NCBI GenBank assembly: GCA_949126835.1
Contig: OX421494.1
Location: 57,106,358 to 57,170,357 of the forward strand
Direction of reading: 5' to 3'
DNA: 64,000 bases
Origin: Anisus vortex
Taxonomy: Eukaryota > Mollusca > Gastropoda > Planorbidae
In this document: positions 1-13,400 of the stretch, in pieces
Numbering within the stretch: position 1 is the stretch's first letter
Layout of the letters: the number at the start of each line of letters is the position of its first letter
Program-made: the position numbers and the translations under genes
The notes under the pieces: model-generated
Database searches by the model: none
The model's input: only the letters and a program-made list of their open reading frames with translations
Told to the model about the DNA's origin: nothing

Positions 1-552
1 GGATTTACCCACACGGCCAGCTGGTCCTTTGTCTAGTAGACTGGATTTACCCACACGGCCAGCTGGTCCTTTGTCTAGTAGACTGGATTTACCCACACGG
101 CCAGCTGGTCCTTTGTCTAGTACACTGGATTTACCCACACGGCCAGCTGGTCCTTTGTCTAGTAGACTGGATTTACCCACACGGCCAGCTGGTCCTTTGT
201 CTAGTAGACTGGATTTACCCACACGGCCAGCTGGTCCTTTGTCTAGTAGACTGGATTTACCCACACGGCCAGCTGGTCCTTTGTCTAGTACACTGGATTT
301 ACCCACACGGCCAGCTGGTCCTTTGTCTAGTAGACTGGATTTACCCACACGGCCAGCTGGTCCTTTGTCTAGTAGACTGGATTTACCCACACGGCCAGCT
401 GGTCCTCTGTCTAGTAGACTGGATTTACCCACACGGCCAGCTGGTCCTTTGTCTAGTAGACTGGATTTACCCACACGGCCAGCTGGTCCTTTGTCTAGTA
501 GACTGGATTTACCCACACGGCCAGCTGGTCCTTTGTCTAGTACACTGGATTG
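1..552. repeat. 42-bp minisatellite, ~13 copies
   Basis: Near-identical 42-bp units containing CACACGGCCAGCTGGTCC, cut by the window edge. Variants alternate AGTAGA and AGTACA. Because 42 is a multiple of three, a 14-residue repeat is open on the + strand, but no splice sites or start support coding. Confidence 0.95.
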
Positions 553-585
553 TCAACAAAATGGCCTGGGTTCTAGCCGCCGCTG

Positions 586-1046
586 ACCAATACCTGCTGA
601 CCAATACCTGCTGACCAATACCTGCTGACCAATACCTGCTGACCAATACCTGCTGACCAATACCTGCTGACCAATACCTGCTGACCAATACCTGCTGACC
701 AATACCTGCTGACCAATACCTGCTGACCAATACCTGCTGACCAATACCTGCTGACCAATACCTGCTGACCAATACCTGCTGACCAATACCTGCTGACCAA
801 TACCTGCTGACCAATACCTGCTGACCAATACCTGCTGACCAATACCTGCTGACCAATACCTGCTGACCAATACCTGCTGACCAATACCTGCTGACCAATA
901 CCTGCTGACCAATACCTGCTGACCAATACCTGCTGACCAATACCTGCTGACCAATACCTGCTGACCAATACCTGCTGACCAATACCTGCTGACCAATACC
1001 TGCTGACCAATACCTGCTGACCAATACCTGCTGACCAATACCTGCC
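586..1046. repeat. 14-bp minisatellite, ~33 copies
   Basis: Virtually perfect tandem TGCTGACCAATACC units. It starts about 35 bp after the 42-bp array. Confidence 0.95.
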
Positions 1047-1122
1047 GTCCTGCAGGTGTTTTGGGTCCATGACGTAATAATAATCTTCATTCTAGAAGAA
1101 ACGTCTGTAAACTTCTAAATCA
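1044..1122 (+). repeat. interspersed repeat tail (GTTTTGGG...GTCTGTAAAC family)
   Basis: The motif CCTGCAGGTGTTTTGGG, then AATAATCTTCATTCTAGAAG and CGTCTGTAAACTT, recurs at 23917-24006 and 63725-63815, and partly inverted at 11403-11455. Probably the 3' part of a SINE or LINE. Confidence 0.6.
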
Positions 1123-1295
1123 CATATTTTCTCATAAACAGTTTTGGTCTTATTTTCCGGTAAAAAGTATTTGATCAAAATAAATTACATTAGGCATTTC
1201 TTGTGTAAATCACAGTTTTTCCACAAAAATAAATTGTTTACTAGTATGGATAACATTGATACTACAATGGATTTTACAATAACTTTACATTTCAG

Positions 1296-1450
1296 ACTCA
1301 ATACATTGGATGTGGAATGCAAAAACAAAGATAAGCTTCTCGCCGAAGAAGTTTCCAAATTTAATGAGTTGAAAGAACATTTCAAATATAATTTGAAGTT
1401 GTTGGAAGAGAGAGACAGAGAGCTGGAGAAATATGATTGTTCATTTGCTG
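1296..1450 (+). CDS. CCDC57: CCDC57 exon (first in window)
   Basis: Acceptor TTTCAG|A, donor GCTG|GTAAGT. It enters with the last base of a split codon and leaves in phase 1. It encodes the strongly conserved stretch YNLKLLEERDRELEKYD, which falls near residue 60 in the vertebrate protein, so only a short N-terminal part is missing to the left. Confidence 0.9.
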
Positions 1451-4400
1451 GTAAGTTATCAGTTTAAAAAAAAGGTTTAATGACTCAGATAACTGTGGCT
1501 AGTCATTGAGGCTACATAACAACTGTATATAGTAGATGGGGATCATCAACTAGAACCTGCTACGCTAGACCAACCAGTTCAAATGCAAAAACAATTTTTT
1601 TAAAAATTAGTATTGGTTTTAGTTTTGTTCAGTGTACTTGACATAGAGATTAAAAAATAACAGTGGCGTCAGACCAAATAGTTCCATAGTAAAGTAGCGC
1701 TCACCCATTTCTGCCACGTCATACTAGGGGATTGTAGGCCCAGCACAATATATTGCTCAGCCACCTTGACTTTGCTTTAACTAATGTCAGGTACCCATCA
1801 GAGCTGGGCAGACTCAGGGACACCCTCCAGACCTGGGAACAAATTCTAGCTTTTACCAGGATTTGAACCTAGGACCTTCAGTATGCCAGCCTAACGCACT
1901 GCCGCTCAGACAATCCTTGAACAATACTTTGATTAAAAAAACTATTGGCATACAAGATCTTGTTGTAATAAAGCAATATTCCTTGGTGGCCACATTTTTT
2001 TAAAGCTTAGAACTCAATTGAGTTTGTTCACTATAATTTTGAAAAAAACTTTGGCTTTTGAGAATTAGTTGTAAAAGTAAGTTGTGTTTACAGAACTCCG
2101 CAATGCTTTAAATGACAAGAATGCAGAGATCAGTGAGTTGAAGATTCACCTGGACGACCTGAAGAATGTCGTCAAGAGAGAAGAGAAAACTAAAGATGAA
2201 CTCCAGAGTAATTACCAAAGAAGACTTCGAGAAAAACAAGTTGAGGTTGACAGCTACAAAAGGTTGGATATTTGTATTACATCACTCTTTAAAAATATTT
2301 CATAATCCTTTATATATACCTCCAGGACACTTGTATAATTTTTGTTTGGCCAGTTAAAACTTTGTATTTTTAGTTTTTCTCCAGGTAAAACTAGTATTTT
2401 TAGAATAAGGGGTAGCCATTAAATTGCCTCATCGACTCTGTACAAAGCAGTAGATTTTTATTTAGTTTTAGCAATCAAATGTTTGTGCTCTACTGCTCAA
2501 ACCCTAAATTGCCTCCTTGTCTATATTCAAAGCAGTAGATTTTTATTTAGTTTTAGCAATCAAATGTTTGTGCTCTACTGCTCAAACACTAAATTGCCTC
2601 CTTGAATATGTTCAAAGCAGTAGATTTTTATTAAGTGTTAGCAATCAAATGTTTGTGCTCTAGTGCTCAAACCAGTAAGTTGGCCATTGGGTGCTAGTGA
2701 ACTGACACTGACTAGTTTCTTTGTTCAGCACAGTATCTGGGGAAGTTTTAGCTACCCATCAGGGCTGAGATTATTCTGAGACACCCTACTGGCCTGTGTG
2801 TATACTATTTTGTTGTGTGTTGCTAATCCCTCATTTCTGAGAATGATCATGTCTCCCAATAGTTTTGTGGCGTCTCTGGCCTATTAGTCCTATATAATAT
2901 GGGCCATAAACATTTTTTTGCAACCATCGCACACAAATGATGCAGCTGTGGGGGTGTGCAGGTTGGTAAGTTGGCTTTTTAAAACTATTTAAAATTCTAT
3001 TTAATTCTATTAGTATTTCTCAACTGACTGTGACTGTTTTATCATGACATATATATATCACCTTGTTATGTTTTTTAATTTGATCCCATCGTAGTTTTAA
3101 AGATAAGGAGCTGTTGGAGGAAAGAAAAGAGTATGAAGAGTTCAGAAGAAACTTACAGAGGCAGATGACCAATGTCCAGAATGAACTGGACATTCAGAAA
3201 CGAGAGCTCACAATGGGTTATTATTTACACGTTTCTTATTTCTAATATTCTAGTTAAAATTTGCTTAATAGATTTTAAATTATTTAATAATTATAAATGG
3301 TTAGAGTAATGTAGAAAAAAACTATCAAAATGGGTTAAAGTTGAATCTATTACATAAAGATCCTGTTTCTTGTATTCTTTGTTATTCAAAGTTTTTTTTT
3401 CCTCTATTCTATGGTAGTTTTACTATGTAGCTTTTAATTTACAATCTCAAACTATTTTTTTTCTGTATGAAATGTTTTAGAGTAATCTTCTCCCCCCCCC
3501 CTCCCAACTTATCATTAAATCTTATAAAACACAGTTAGGCCTATGGATTATTGTTCTTTTTTTTCTTTCATTGTTTATTCTATTTTGTTAAATATTGAAA
3601 TACAGTTTTATAATAGTTTTTCTTTTCCGTTCCAGAGTTTGAAGATGCAATGAAGAAGAGGGAGCATGAATTCAAACTACGCTTGGATGAATTAAGTACA
3701 AAAACACTGGAGTATGAATTAAAGGCAAGTTGTAGTTTCTTCTATACTAAAATATCAATTTTAAAAAAAAGTAAAGTATCCCATTGGATGACATTGATCC
3801 AAAGGGCTGGTGAAGCAGTGTTCACCAGTTTCTGTGGCCAGGGCATACTAGGTTATTGTGCGGCCAGCACAATGCCCAGCTGCCTTGACTTTCCCCAACA
3901 AAAGTCAGGTACCCATCAGAGCTGGGTAGACTCCGGCATATCCTTTAGACCTGGGAAAAAATCCTATCCTTTACCAGGATTCAAACCCAGTACCTTGGGT
4001 ATGCCAGTTGATCCTGCTGCCACTCGACCACCATGCCTAGGGTTGCCAGACACATGGGTACCAAAAGGAGGACAGACAGAGACAAAAAGGAGGACAAAGG
4101 AGGACAAATGGGTATCAAAAGGAGGACATGTTGAGAGTTTCATTGTAAATCGTTTTTATTTGTTCAATTGAATGCAGATTTAACCAGAAATCAGTACAAT
4201 AGTATAATAACTATCGATTAATAAATTAACCTAGGAAAAGTATTGACAAAAAATAAAATAAAATAAACTTTTTTTTTTCAAAATGCAACAATAATAGATC
4301 TATATTTTTTGAAAATTTAACCGTCAATTCTACAGTTTATACATTATCATGTTTCTTAATTATGAAAAAAAATATTTCCCTGACGAGCCAACATTTTGCA

Positions 4401-7400
4401 GAAGAGACTTGTTACCAAGCACAAATGTATAAAACTGTTCACATGTGAGATTTTCGAAGAAGTAACTTTGTAAGAATGATGCCATTTACAGAGTTAACTG
4501 AGAGTCTGTTTCTTTCCTTTGTCCATTGAGCGTTTATCAATGAGCACACTCTTTCCACATTACCATTGTGTTCATGGATGATACAGAAAAAAAGTAATCT
4601 GAAAACTCTGAAAAGCAAATTGCATTTGGGCAACTCCAGTGTTTTTCTATACCTCAACCAGCCACGTATTGACAGTAAATAAAAAAGAAAATGAAAAGTG
4701 CACTAAGGAATTAAAAAAACCTTTGCCGTACAAAAGCCGGACATTTTAATGGTTTTTAGCTTTGCCTGCCGGACGGAGGACATAGGGCTAAAAAGGAGGA
4801 CATGTCCTAACCATGCCCCACTTTAGCAGAAATATATTCTGTTGCAGTTTTAACTTTCCATTTCCAGAACAAAACTGTCTAACAGTTTACATAATATTTA
4901 CAACAGGTAAAAAGACAACAATTAAATAGGCTCATTTTAAGTCAAACTTGCTGTAGATATTTTATAGATATGTTTATAATTATATACTCGAAAGAGAAGA
5001 GATAATATGAAGTGATAATTATTCCACAAAGGATAAATGAATCCTTGGAAATCTACATACATTTACCTTTAAGGAAGATGTTAAAATTAAATACACTTGC
5101 ACATTTAAAAAAAGCTAAACTCAGTATTAAAAAAAGCTTACATTAGCATAATATATTTTTGGAATAAATAGCCATCTTTGTAGAAGATACTTCTTGAGAT
5201 TATAAGACAAGACATGTATGACACATTTATTGTGTGTGTGTGACACATTTATTGTGTGTGTATGACACATTTATTGTGTGTGTGTGACACATTTATTGTG
5301 TGTGTATGACACATTTATTGTGTGTGTATGACACATTTATTGTGTGTGTATGACACATTTATTGTGTGTGTATGACACATTTATTGTGTGTGTATGATAT
5401 AGAGTAACATAAGAAATGTTGATTCCATTAGGCAAAAGTTTTAAGCAAAGAGCTGGAGTTGTCCAGAGAAAGTCATGACAAGACAACAGCTGTAGTGGAG
5501 GAAGTGGAAGACACTCAGAGAAAATTGGAGAAATTATTGAAACAGAAAGAGTGGGAGCTGAAGGATGTCACTGCTATTAAAGATGCAGAGTAAGTATACT
5601 TACCATAGCTGGCACATAGCGTAGCTGGTACTTACCACAGCTGGTACTTACTGTAACTGGTACTTACTGTAGCTGGTACTTACTGTAGCTGGTACTTACT
5701 GTAGCTGGTACTTACTGTAGCTGGTACTTACTGTAGCTGGTACTTACTGTAGCTGGTACTTACTGTAGCTGGTACTTACTGTAGCTGGTACTTACTGTAG
5801 CTGGTACTTACTGTAGCTGGTACTTACTGTAGCTGGTACTTACTGTAGCTGGTACTTACCACAGCTGGTACTTACCACAGCTGGTACTTACCACAGCTGG
5901 TACTTACTGTAGCTGGTACTTACCACAGCTGGTACTTACCACAGCTGGTACTTACCATAACTGGTACTAGGGGGAAAAAAGAGAAAAAGTCCGGCAGGTT
6001 TTATTCTCTTTTTGGTTCTTAAAGATTTGAGTCTCAGAAATTTACTTTGATAGTTTGCCATTTCATGAATATACTACTTCCTGTATACTTTTAAATATAC
6101 TACTGACATTTAAAAAATCACTATAATAAAATTTAAAAAATCCTAAAGTAATGTATTTGTGATATTTTAAAATATTTTTATTTTCATCTCTAGAATTGCT
6201 GAATTAAAAAATAAACTTTCATCCAGTGAGACGGCAATAAAAAAGTTGCAGGAAGACTTCCAAAGAAAGTAAATATACTGAAATAATGTTTGAAGACATC
6301 CCTAATGAAATAAGTTAAACCACTATTGTAGTTTTATCTATTGCTAATTAAGAAATATAGTTATTATCTATTGCTGTCTATCACATTGTTTTTTTCAATC
6401 AATAAAACAAATGCCAAAGTGAAATTAAAACTGATCTATGCTGATACAAATCTTTTATTTTCTGACTATTGTAAAGATTTACAGAGATGGATAAAATGTC
6501 CAGAGATAAAGAAGATTTAATAGAGAGAGTGAGGAATGGCTTCCATGAGAAGGAAGAATCTCTGAATGGAACAATCCAAGACTTGCAGTCCAAGTTGGAA
6601 GATTCTCACATTAAGGAGAGGCAGCTCCAGTGGTCCAAGGAGGATCTCATCAAGGAGAAAGAAATTCTAATTGAAAAGTACTCACGCCAATCACAAAACA
6701 GTTTTATAGTCACAACTATTGATACTATTGATAATATTGATGCTATTGATACTATTGATAATATTGATACTATTGATACTATTAAACAAAAAGAATAAAA
6801 CATTGAAAAGTTCAATTTACAGTTTGAACAAAAGTTTTAAGTGAAGTTTTAAAACACAAGTTCTGATTATTTATTATTTATCCATTAGTCTAAAGGAAGA
6901 AATAAAAACTGTTAAAGAGAAATGGACCCGCCATGTTGCTGAGATTTCAAGGGAGCATGCAGACAGAGACCTTGAACTTGGTACAGCCCTGGAAGAGCAG
7001 AGAAGGTTAAGGCTGGAACTTGATCAGAGGAAAGAAGATTTGGACAGGTGAGAAATGTGTCACGGACTTTCAGTTTTGTTATTGTCTTAATATGAATTTA
7101 ATTATTAATTTAGCTTGATAAATTTCACTGTAAGTCTACTGGCTGGAGAAACTGCATAAATAAAGGCATGGAATGGGTTGCCTGAACAAACCAGGAAAAC
7201 CAGTAACTTAACATAATTTAATACACTATTAGAAATGCAGGACTACACTTAAACTATGGATGTACAATAGGACGCAATAATCTTCTTTATAGGAGGAGCG
7301 TCTGTAATGTATAAGATAACTGCAATGTTGATGTAACTAATGCTTTTTTCACTCATGGAGCTCACCTGGCCCTGCAACAAGCAAGATGGCTGGTTTGCTA

Positions 7401-10400
7401 CCTAAGTCCCAAATAAATACTTAGCAGATAGACAGATAAGAGATATGTAGGTTTTTTGTATGAAGATTACAAGAAACATTTGTAAATTAAAAAGATTTTT
7501 TACTTGCTGTAAATTGATGACTGCCGAGAAATTATTGACTTCTGCATGGCTACTGTTAAATAATAATAATTCTATTTATATAGCGCTGCCAACAGATGTA
7601 ATGTAAGTGCAGAGTGCATTTAACATTGAGAAACATCCTTTCCATAAGATATATATTCTCATAGTCTAGACCAGGGGTCAACAACCTATGGCACGCGTGC
7701 CAGACTTGGCAAGAAATTCTTTCTTCTTCAAGAAATTGACTGTTGGCACGCTGAATGAGTTAGAAATCCTACTTTGGCACGTTATTATCAAAAGGTTGCC
7801 GACCTCTGACCTAGAGATCAAACTATGAACATATGTTTTCGGCTTATTTGTTTTTGTTAAGTGGTCAAAGTTTTGTTTAAATTTAAGCTCTGTATCATTG
7901 AATGTTTTCTGCAGGTATAATTAAGTGGTCAAAGTTTTGTTTAAATTTAAGCTCTGTATCATTGACTGTTTACTGCAGGTATAATTAAGTGGTCAAAGTT
8001 TTGTTTAAATTTAAGCTCTGTATCATTGAATGTTTTCTGCAGGTATAATTAAGTGGTCAAAGTTTTGTTTAAATTTAAGCTCTGTATCATTGAATGTTTT
8101 CTGCAGGTATAATTAAGTGGTCAAAGTTTTGTTTAAATTTAAGCTCTGTATCATTGAATGTTTTCTGCAGGTATAATTAAGTGGTCAAAGTTTTGTTTAA
8201 ATTTAAGCTCTGTATCATTGAATGTTTTCTGCAGGTATAATTAAGTGGTCAAAGTTTTGTTTAAATTTAAGCTCTGTATCATTGAATGTTTTCTGCAGGT
8301 ATAATTAAGTGGTCAAAGTTTTGTTTAAATTTAAGCTCTGTATCATTGAATGTTTTCTGCAGGTATAATTAAGTGGTCAAAGTTTTGTTTAAATTTAAGC
8401 TCTGTATCATTGAATGTTTTCTGCAGGTATAATTAAGTGGTCAAAGTTTTGTTTAAATTTAAGCTCTGTATCATTGAATGTTTTCTGCAGGTATAATTAA
8501 GTGGTCAAAGTTTTGTTTAAATTTAAGCTCTGTATCATTGAATGTTTTCTGCAGGTATAATTAAGTGGTCAAAGTTTTGTTTAAATTTAAGCTCTGTATC
8601 ATTGAATGTTTTCTGCAGGTATAATTAAGTGGTCAAAGTTTTGTTTAAATTTAAGCTCTGTATCATTGAATGTTTTCTGCAGGTATAATTAAGTGGTCAA
8701 AGTTTTGTTTAAATTTAAGCTCTGTATCATTGAATGTTTTCTGCAGGTATAATTAAGTGGTCAAAGTTTTGTTTAAATTTAAGCTCTGTATCATTGAATG
8801 TTTTCTGCAGGTATAATTAAGTGGTCAAAGTTTTGTTTAAATTTAAGCTCTGTATCATTGAATGTTTTCTGCAGGTATAATTAAGTGGTCAAAGTTTTGT
8901 TTAAATTTAAGCTCTGTATCATTGAATGTTTTCTGCAGGTATAATTAAGTGGTCAAAGTTTTGTTTAAATTTAAGCTCTGTATCATTGAATGTTTTCTGC
9001 AGGTATAATTAAGTGGTCAAAGTTTTGTTTAAATTTAAGCTCTGTATCATTGAATGTTTTCTGCAGGTATAATTAAGTGGTCAAAGTTTTGTTTAAATTT
9101 AAGCTCTGTATCATTGAATGTTTTCTGCAGGTATAATTAAGTGGTCAAAGTTTTGTTTAAATTTAAGCTCTGTATCATTGACTGTTTACTGCAGGTATAA
9201 TTAAGTGGTCAAAGTTTTGTTTAAATTTAAGCTCTGTATCATTGAATGTTTTCTGCAGGTATAATTAAGTGGTCAAAGTTTTGTTTAAATTTAAGCTCTG
9301 TATCATTGAATGTTTTCTGCAGGTATAATTAAGTGGTCAAAGTTTTGTTTAAATTTAAGCTCTGTATCATTGAATGTTTTCTGCAGGTATAATTAAGTGG
9401 TCAAAGTTTTGTTTAAATTTAAGCTCTGTATCATTGAATGTTTACTGCAGGTATAATTAAGTGGTCAAAGTTTTGTTTAAATTTAAGCTCTGTATCATTG
9501 AATGTTTTCTGCAGGTATAATTAAGTGGTCAAAGTTTTGTTTAAATTTAAGCTCTGTATCATTGAATGTTTTCTGCAGGTATAATTAAGTGGTCAAAGTT
9601 TTGTTTAAATTTAAGCTCTGTATCATTGAATGTTTTCTGCAGGTATAATTAAGTGGTCAAAGTTTTGTTTAAATTTAAGCTCTGTATCATTGAATGTTTT
9701 CTGCAGGTATAATTAAGTGGTCAAAGTTTTGTTTAAATTTAAGCTCTGTATCATTGAATGTTTTCTGCAGGTATAATTAAGTGGTCAAAGTTTTGTTTAA
9801 ATTTAATCTCTGTATCATTGAATGTTTTCTGCAGGTATAATTAAGTGGTCAAAGTTTTGTTTAAATTTAAGCTCTGTATCATTGAATGTTTACTGCAGGT
9901 ATAATTAAGTGGTCAAAGTTTGTTTAAATTTAATCTCTGTATCATTGAATGTTTACTGCAGGTATAATTAAGTGGTCAAAGTTTGTTTAAATTTAATCTC
10001 TGTATCATTGAATGTTTACTGCAGGTATAATTAAGTGGTCAAAGTTTGTTTAAATTTAATCTCTGTATCATTGAATGTTTACTGCAGGTATAATTAAGTG
10101 GTCAAAGTTTGTTTAAATTTAATCTCTGTATCATTGAATGTTTTCTGCAGGTATAATTAAGTGGTCAAAGTTTGTTTAAATTTAATCTCTGTATCATTGA
10201 ATGTTTACTGCAGGTATAATTAAGTGGTCAAAGTTTGTTTAAATTTAATCTCTGTATCATTGAATGTTTACTGCAGGTATAATTAAGTGGTCAAAGTTTG
10301 TTTAAATTTAATCTCTGTATCATTGAATGTTTACTGCAGGTATAAAAATGAGTTACAAGCATCAGCAGAGAGGGAAGAGAAACTGGACAAGGCCAAGATG

Positions 10401-13400
10401 CAGAGTGAGTTGGACTGGCAGCGAAGGTGTGAGGATCTTGAGAGGCAGCAGTATGATAAGTCTGAGGACCTGATCAAACAACTGACCACAGCAAGGAATG
10501 ATGTAAGTGTCTCTTTACCATTCATTAAATTCATGACATGTTTGTATTTTAAATGGGCAGTGCATTGTTTGTCTAATTCTGGAGCAAGTGTGTCATAGTT
10601 AGCCTTGAACCAGTCAATGTTCTCCGCCATCTTTTCGCCTCGTGTGCTTTAAGTGCTATTGCTTCAGTTAAGGTCATTTTGAACTGTTCTGCCTTTTCTG
10701 GACTGAAGTTTCACTTGGATCTGTGCAGGGCTTGCCTGCTGGTTTATTGAGGCCATAATTAAATCTTGCAAAATACCAAAGTGCGGTCGGTGTCCCAGTC
10801 TGCGCTACATAGAGTGCGGTTGGCAGTGATGCAATTCAGATTGAGTGCAGTTTGCAGTGATGCAATTCAAAATGGTACATCTAGTAATAATCAGGTCAAG
10901 TTGGTGCCTGTGTTTAAAGCATGGATTCCTCTAAGATACTTTGTGGTGTATTTTTGTCTGGAGGAATGAGTTGGACAATTTAGAAAAGCCCAAGCAAAGA
11001 TGGTATCTCACCTGATATATTAAAATACGGAAGCAGCATTGAGTCACAACACTTATGTTTGTGTTGGGCAGAGGAAGCCATGCCTCTAGATACCAGAGAT
11101 ATCAAAACCCTTTAGAAACATAAAGGCTATAAAAGCTGTCAGACAAAATATTTCCAGAATTACAGAATGAGTTTTTTAAAAGTAAGTCAACTTTTGTCCT
11201 GGTATTCTCAGTCTGACAGTTACAAGAAAAGTGCAGAGATCAACTTCCAAGAAAGATCAGGATGTTTATATCTTCTATTTTAGGAGTGTCGGCAAACACT
11301 ATGAAGATGAGGCCAGTCCATTTATATTTCTGACAGAAATATACCATTTAACTAGCTTACCTTTACTTAAAGTTTACAGATGTTCCTTCTAGATAGAAGA
11401 TTGTTACGTCCTAGGCCCAAAACTCCTGCAGGGTGGCAGGGATTGGTTGGTGGCAGGGCTAAAACCCGGGCAGCTTTGTTGACAGTCGAGTATACTAATC
11501 ACATGACCAACCTAATCACAGTATACTAATCACATGACCAATCTAATCACAGTATACTAATCACATGACCAATCTAATCACAGTATACTAATCACATGAC
11601 CAACCTAATCACAGTATACTAATCACATGACCAACCTAATCACAGTATACTAATCACATGACCAACCTAATCACAGTATACTAATCACATGACCAACCTA
11701 ATCACAGTATACTAATCACATGACCAACCTAATCACAGTATGCTAATCACATGACCAACCTAATCACAGTTTACTAATCACATGACCAATCTAATCACAG
11801 TATACTAATCACATGACCAACCTAAACACAGTATACTAATCAGATGACCAACCTAATCACAGTATACTAATCACATGACCAATCTAATCACAGTATACTA
11901 ACCACATGACCAACCTAAACACAGTATACTAATCACATGACCAACCTAATCACAGTATACTAATCACATGACCAATCTAATCACAGTATACTAATCACAT
12001 GACCAACCTAATCACAGTATACTAATCACATGACCAACCTAATCACAGTATACTAATCAGATGACCAACCTAATCACAGTATACTAATCACATGACCAAC
12101 CTAATCACAGTATACTAATCACATGACCAACCTAATCACAGTATACTAATCACATGACCAATCTAATCACAGTATACTAATCACATGACCAACCTAATCA
12201 CATTATACTAATCACATGACCAACCTAATGACATTATACTAATCACATGACCAACCTAATCACAGTATACTAATCACATGACCAACCTAATCACAGTATA
12301 CTAATCACATGACCAACCTAATCACAGTATACTAATCACATGACCAACCTAATCACAGTATAATAATCACATGACCAACCTAATCACAGTATACTAATCA
12401 CATGACCAACCTAATCACAGTATACTAATCACATGACCAACCTAATCACAGTATACTAATCACATGACCAACCTAATCACAGTATACTAATCACATGACC
12501 AACCTAATCACAGTATACTAATCACATGACCAACCTAATCACATTATACTCATCACATGACCAACCTAATCACAGTATACTAATCACATGACCAACCTAA
12601 TCACAGTATACTAATCACATGACCAATCTAATCACAGTATACTAATCACATGACCAACCTAATCACAGTATACTAATCACATGACCAACCTAATCACACT
12701 ATACTAATCACATGACCAACCTAATCACAGTATACTAATGACATGACCAACCTAATCACAGTATACTAATCACACGACCAACCTAAGAATGAGCTTTGGA
12801 AGCCAATGACTCATAGGAAAATGGTTGACAAAGTCATTTACATATTAGTATTCTATCAATGGGAAAGCACCTGGCCCCGATATGATTCCTGCTGAGATTT
12901 ACAAAGAGGGTGGTTCTGTGCTGACAGATAAACTGCTTTGCCTACTTCAGACCATATGGGAGACAGAAACGGTACCACAGAACCTCTAAGATGCTTCTAT
13001 AATTCACCTCTACAAACGCAAAGGCAACCGACAGGCCTGTGACAACCACCGCGGAATCTCTCTGTTGTCCATTGCTGGCAAGATCTTGGCTAGACTTCTA
13101 CTAAATTGCTTAAATGCTCACCTGGAGCAAGGTTGCTACCTGAAAGCCAGGGCGGCTTCTGTAAGGAATGCTGCACGATTGACATGGTGTTTGCAGCTAG
13201 ACAGCTTCAAGAGAAGTGCCAAGAGTAGAACTCAGAACTGTATTCCATTTTTATCGATCTGACCAAGACCTTTGACTCAGTCAGCAGAGATGGCCAATGG
13301 AAAATCATTTTAAATGGCAAAGTTCAGCTGCCCAAGAAAGTTCATAGCCATGGTAAGGCAGTTTCACGATGGTATGCAGGCCCGTGTCCAGGACAACGGA

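Noticed and set aside
29..586. 185-residue + strand frame of a 14-residue repeat (LDLPTRPAGPLSSR type)
   Set aside because: 42-bp units keep any frame open. No CCDC57 homology, and it ends in non-repeat sequence without a donor in phase with the exon at 1296.
7851..10339. CRISPR-like or other repeat-spacer array
   Set aside because: Direct head-to-tail repetition without unique spacers, in an animal intron. The same applies to every other array here.
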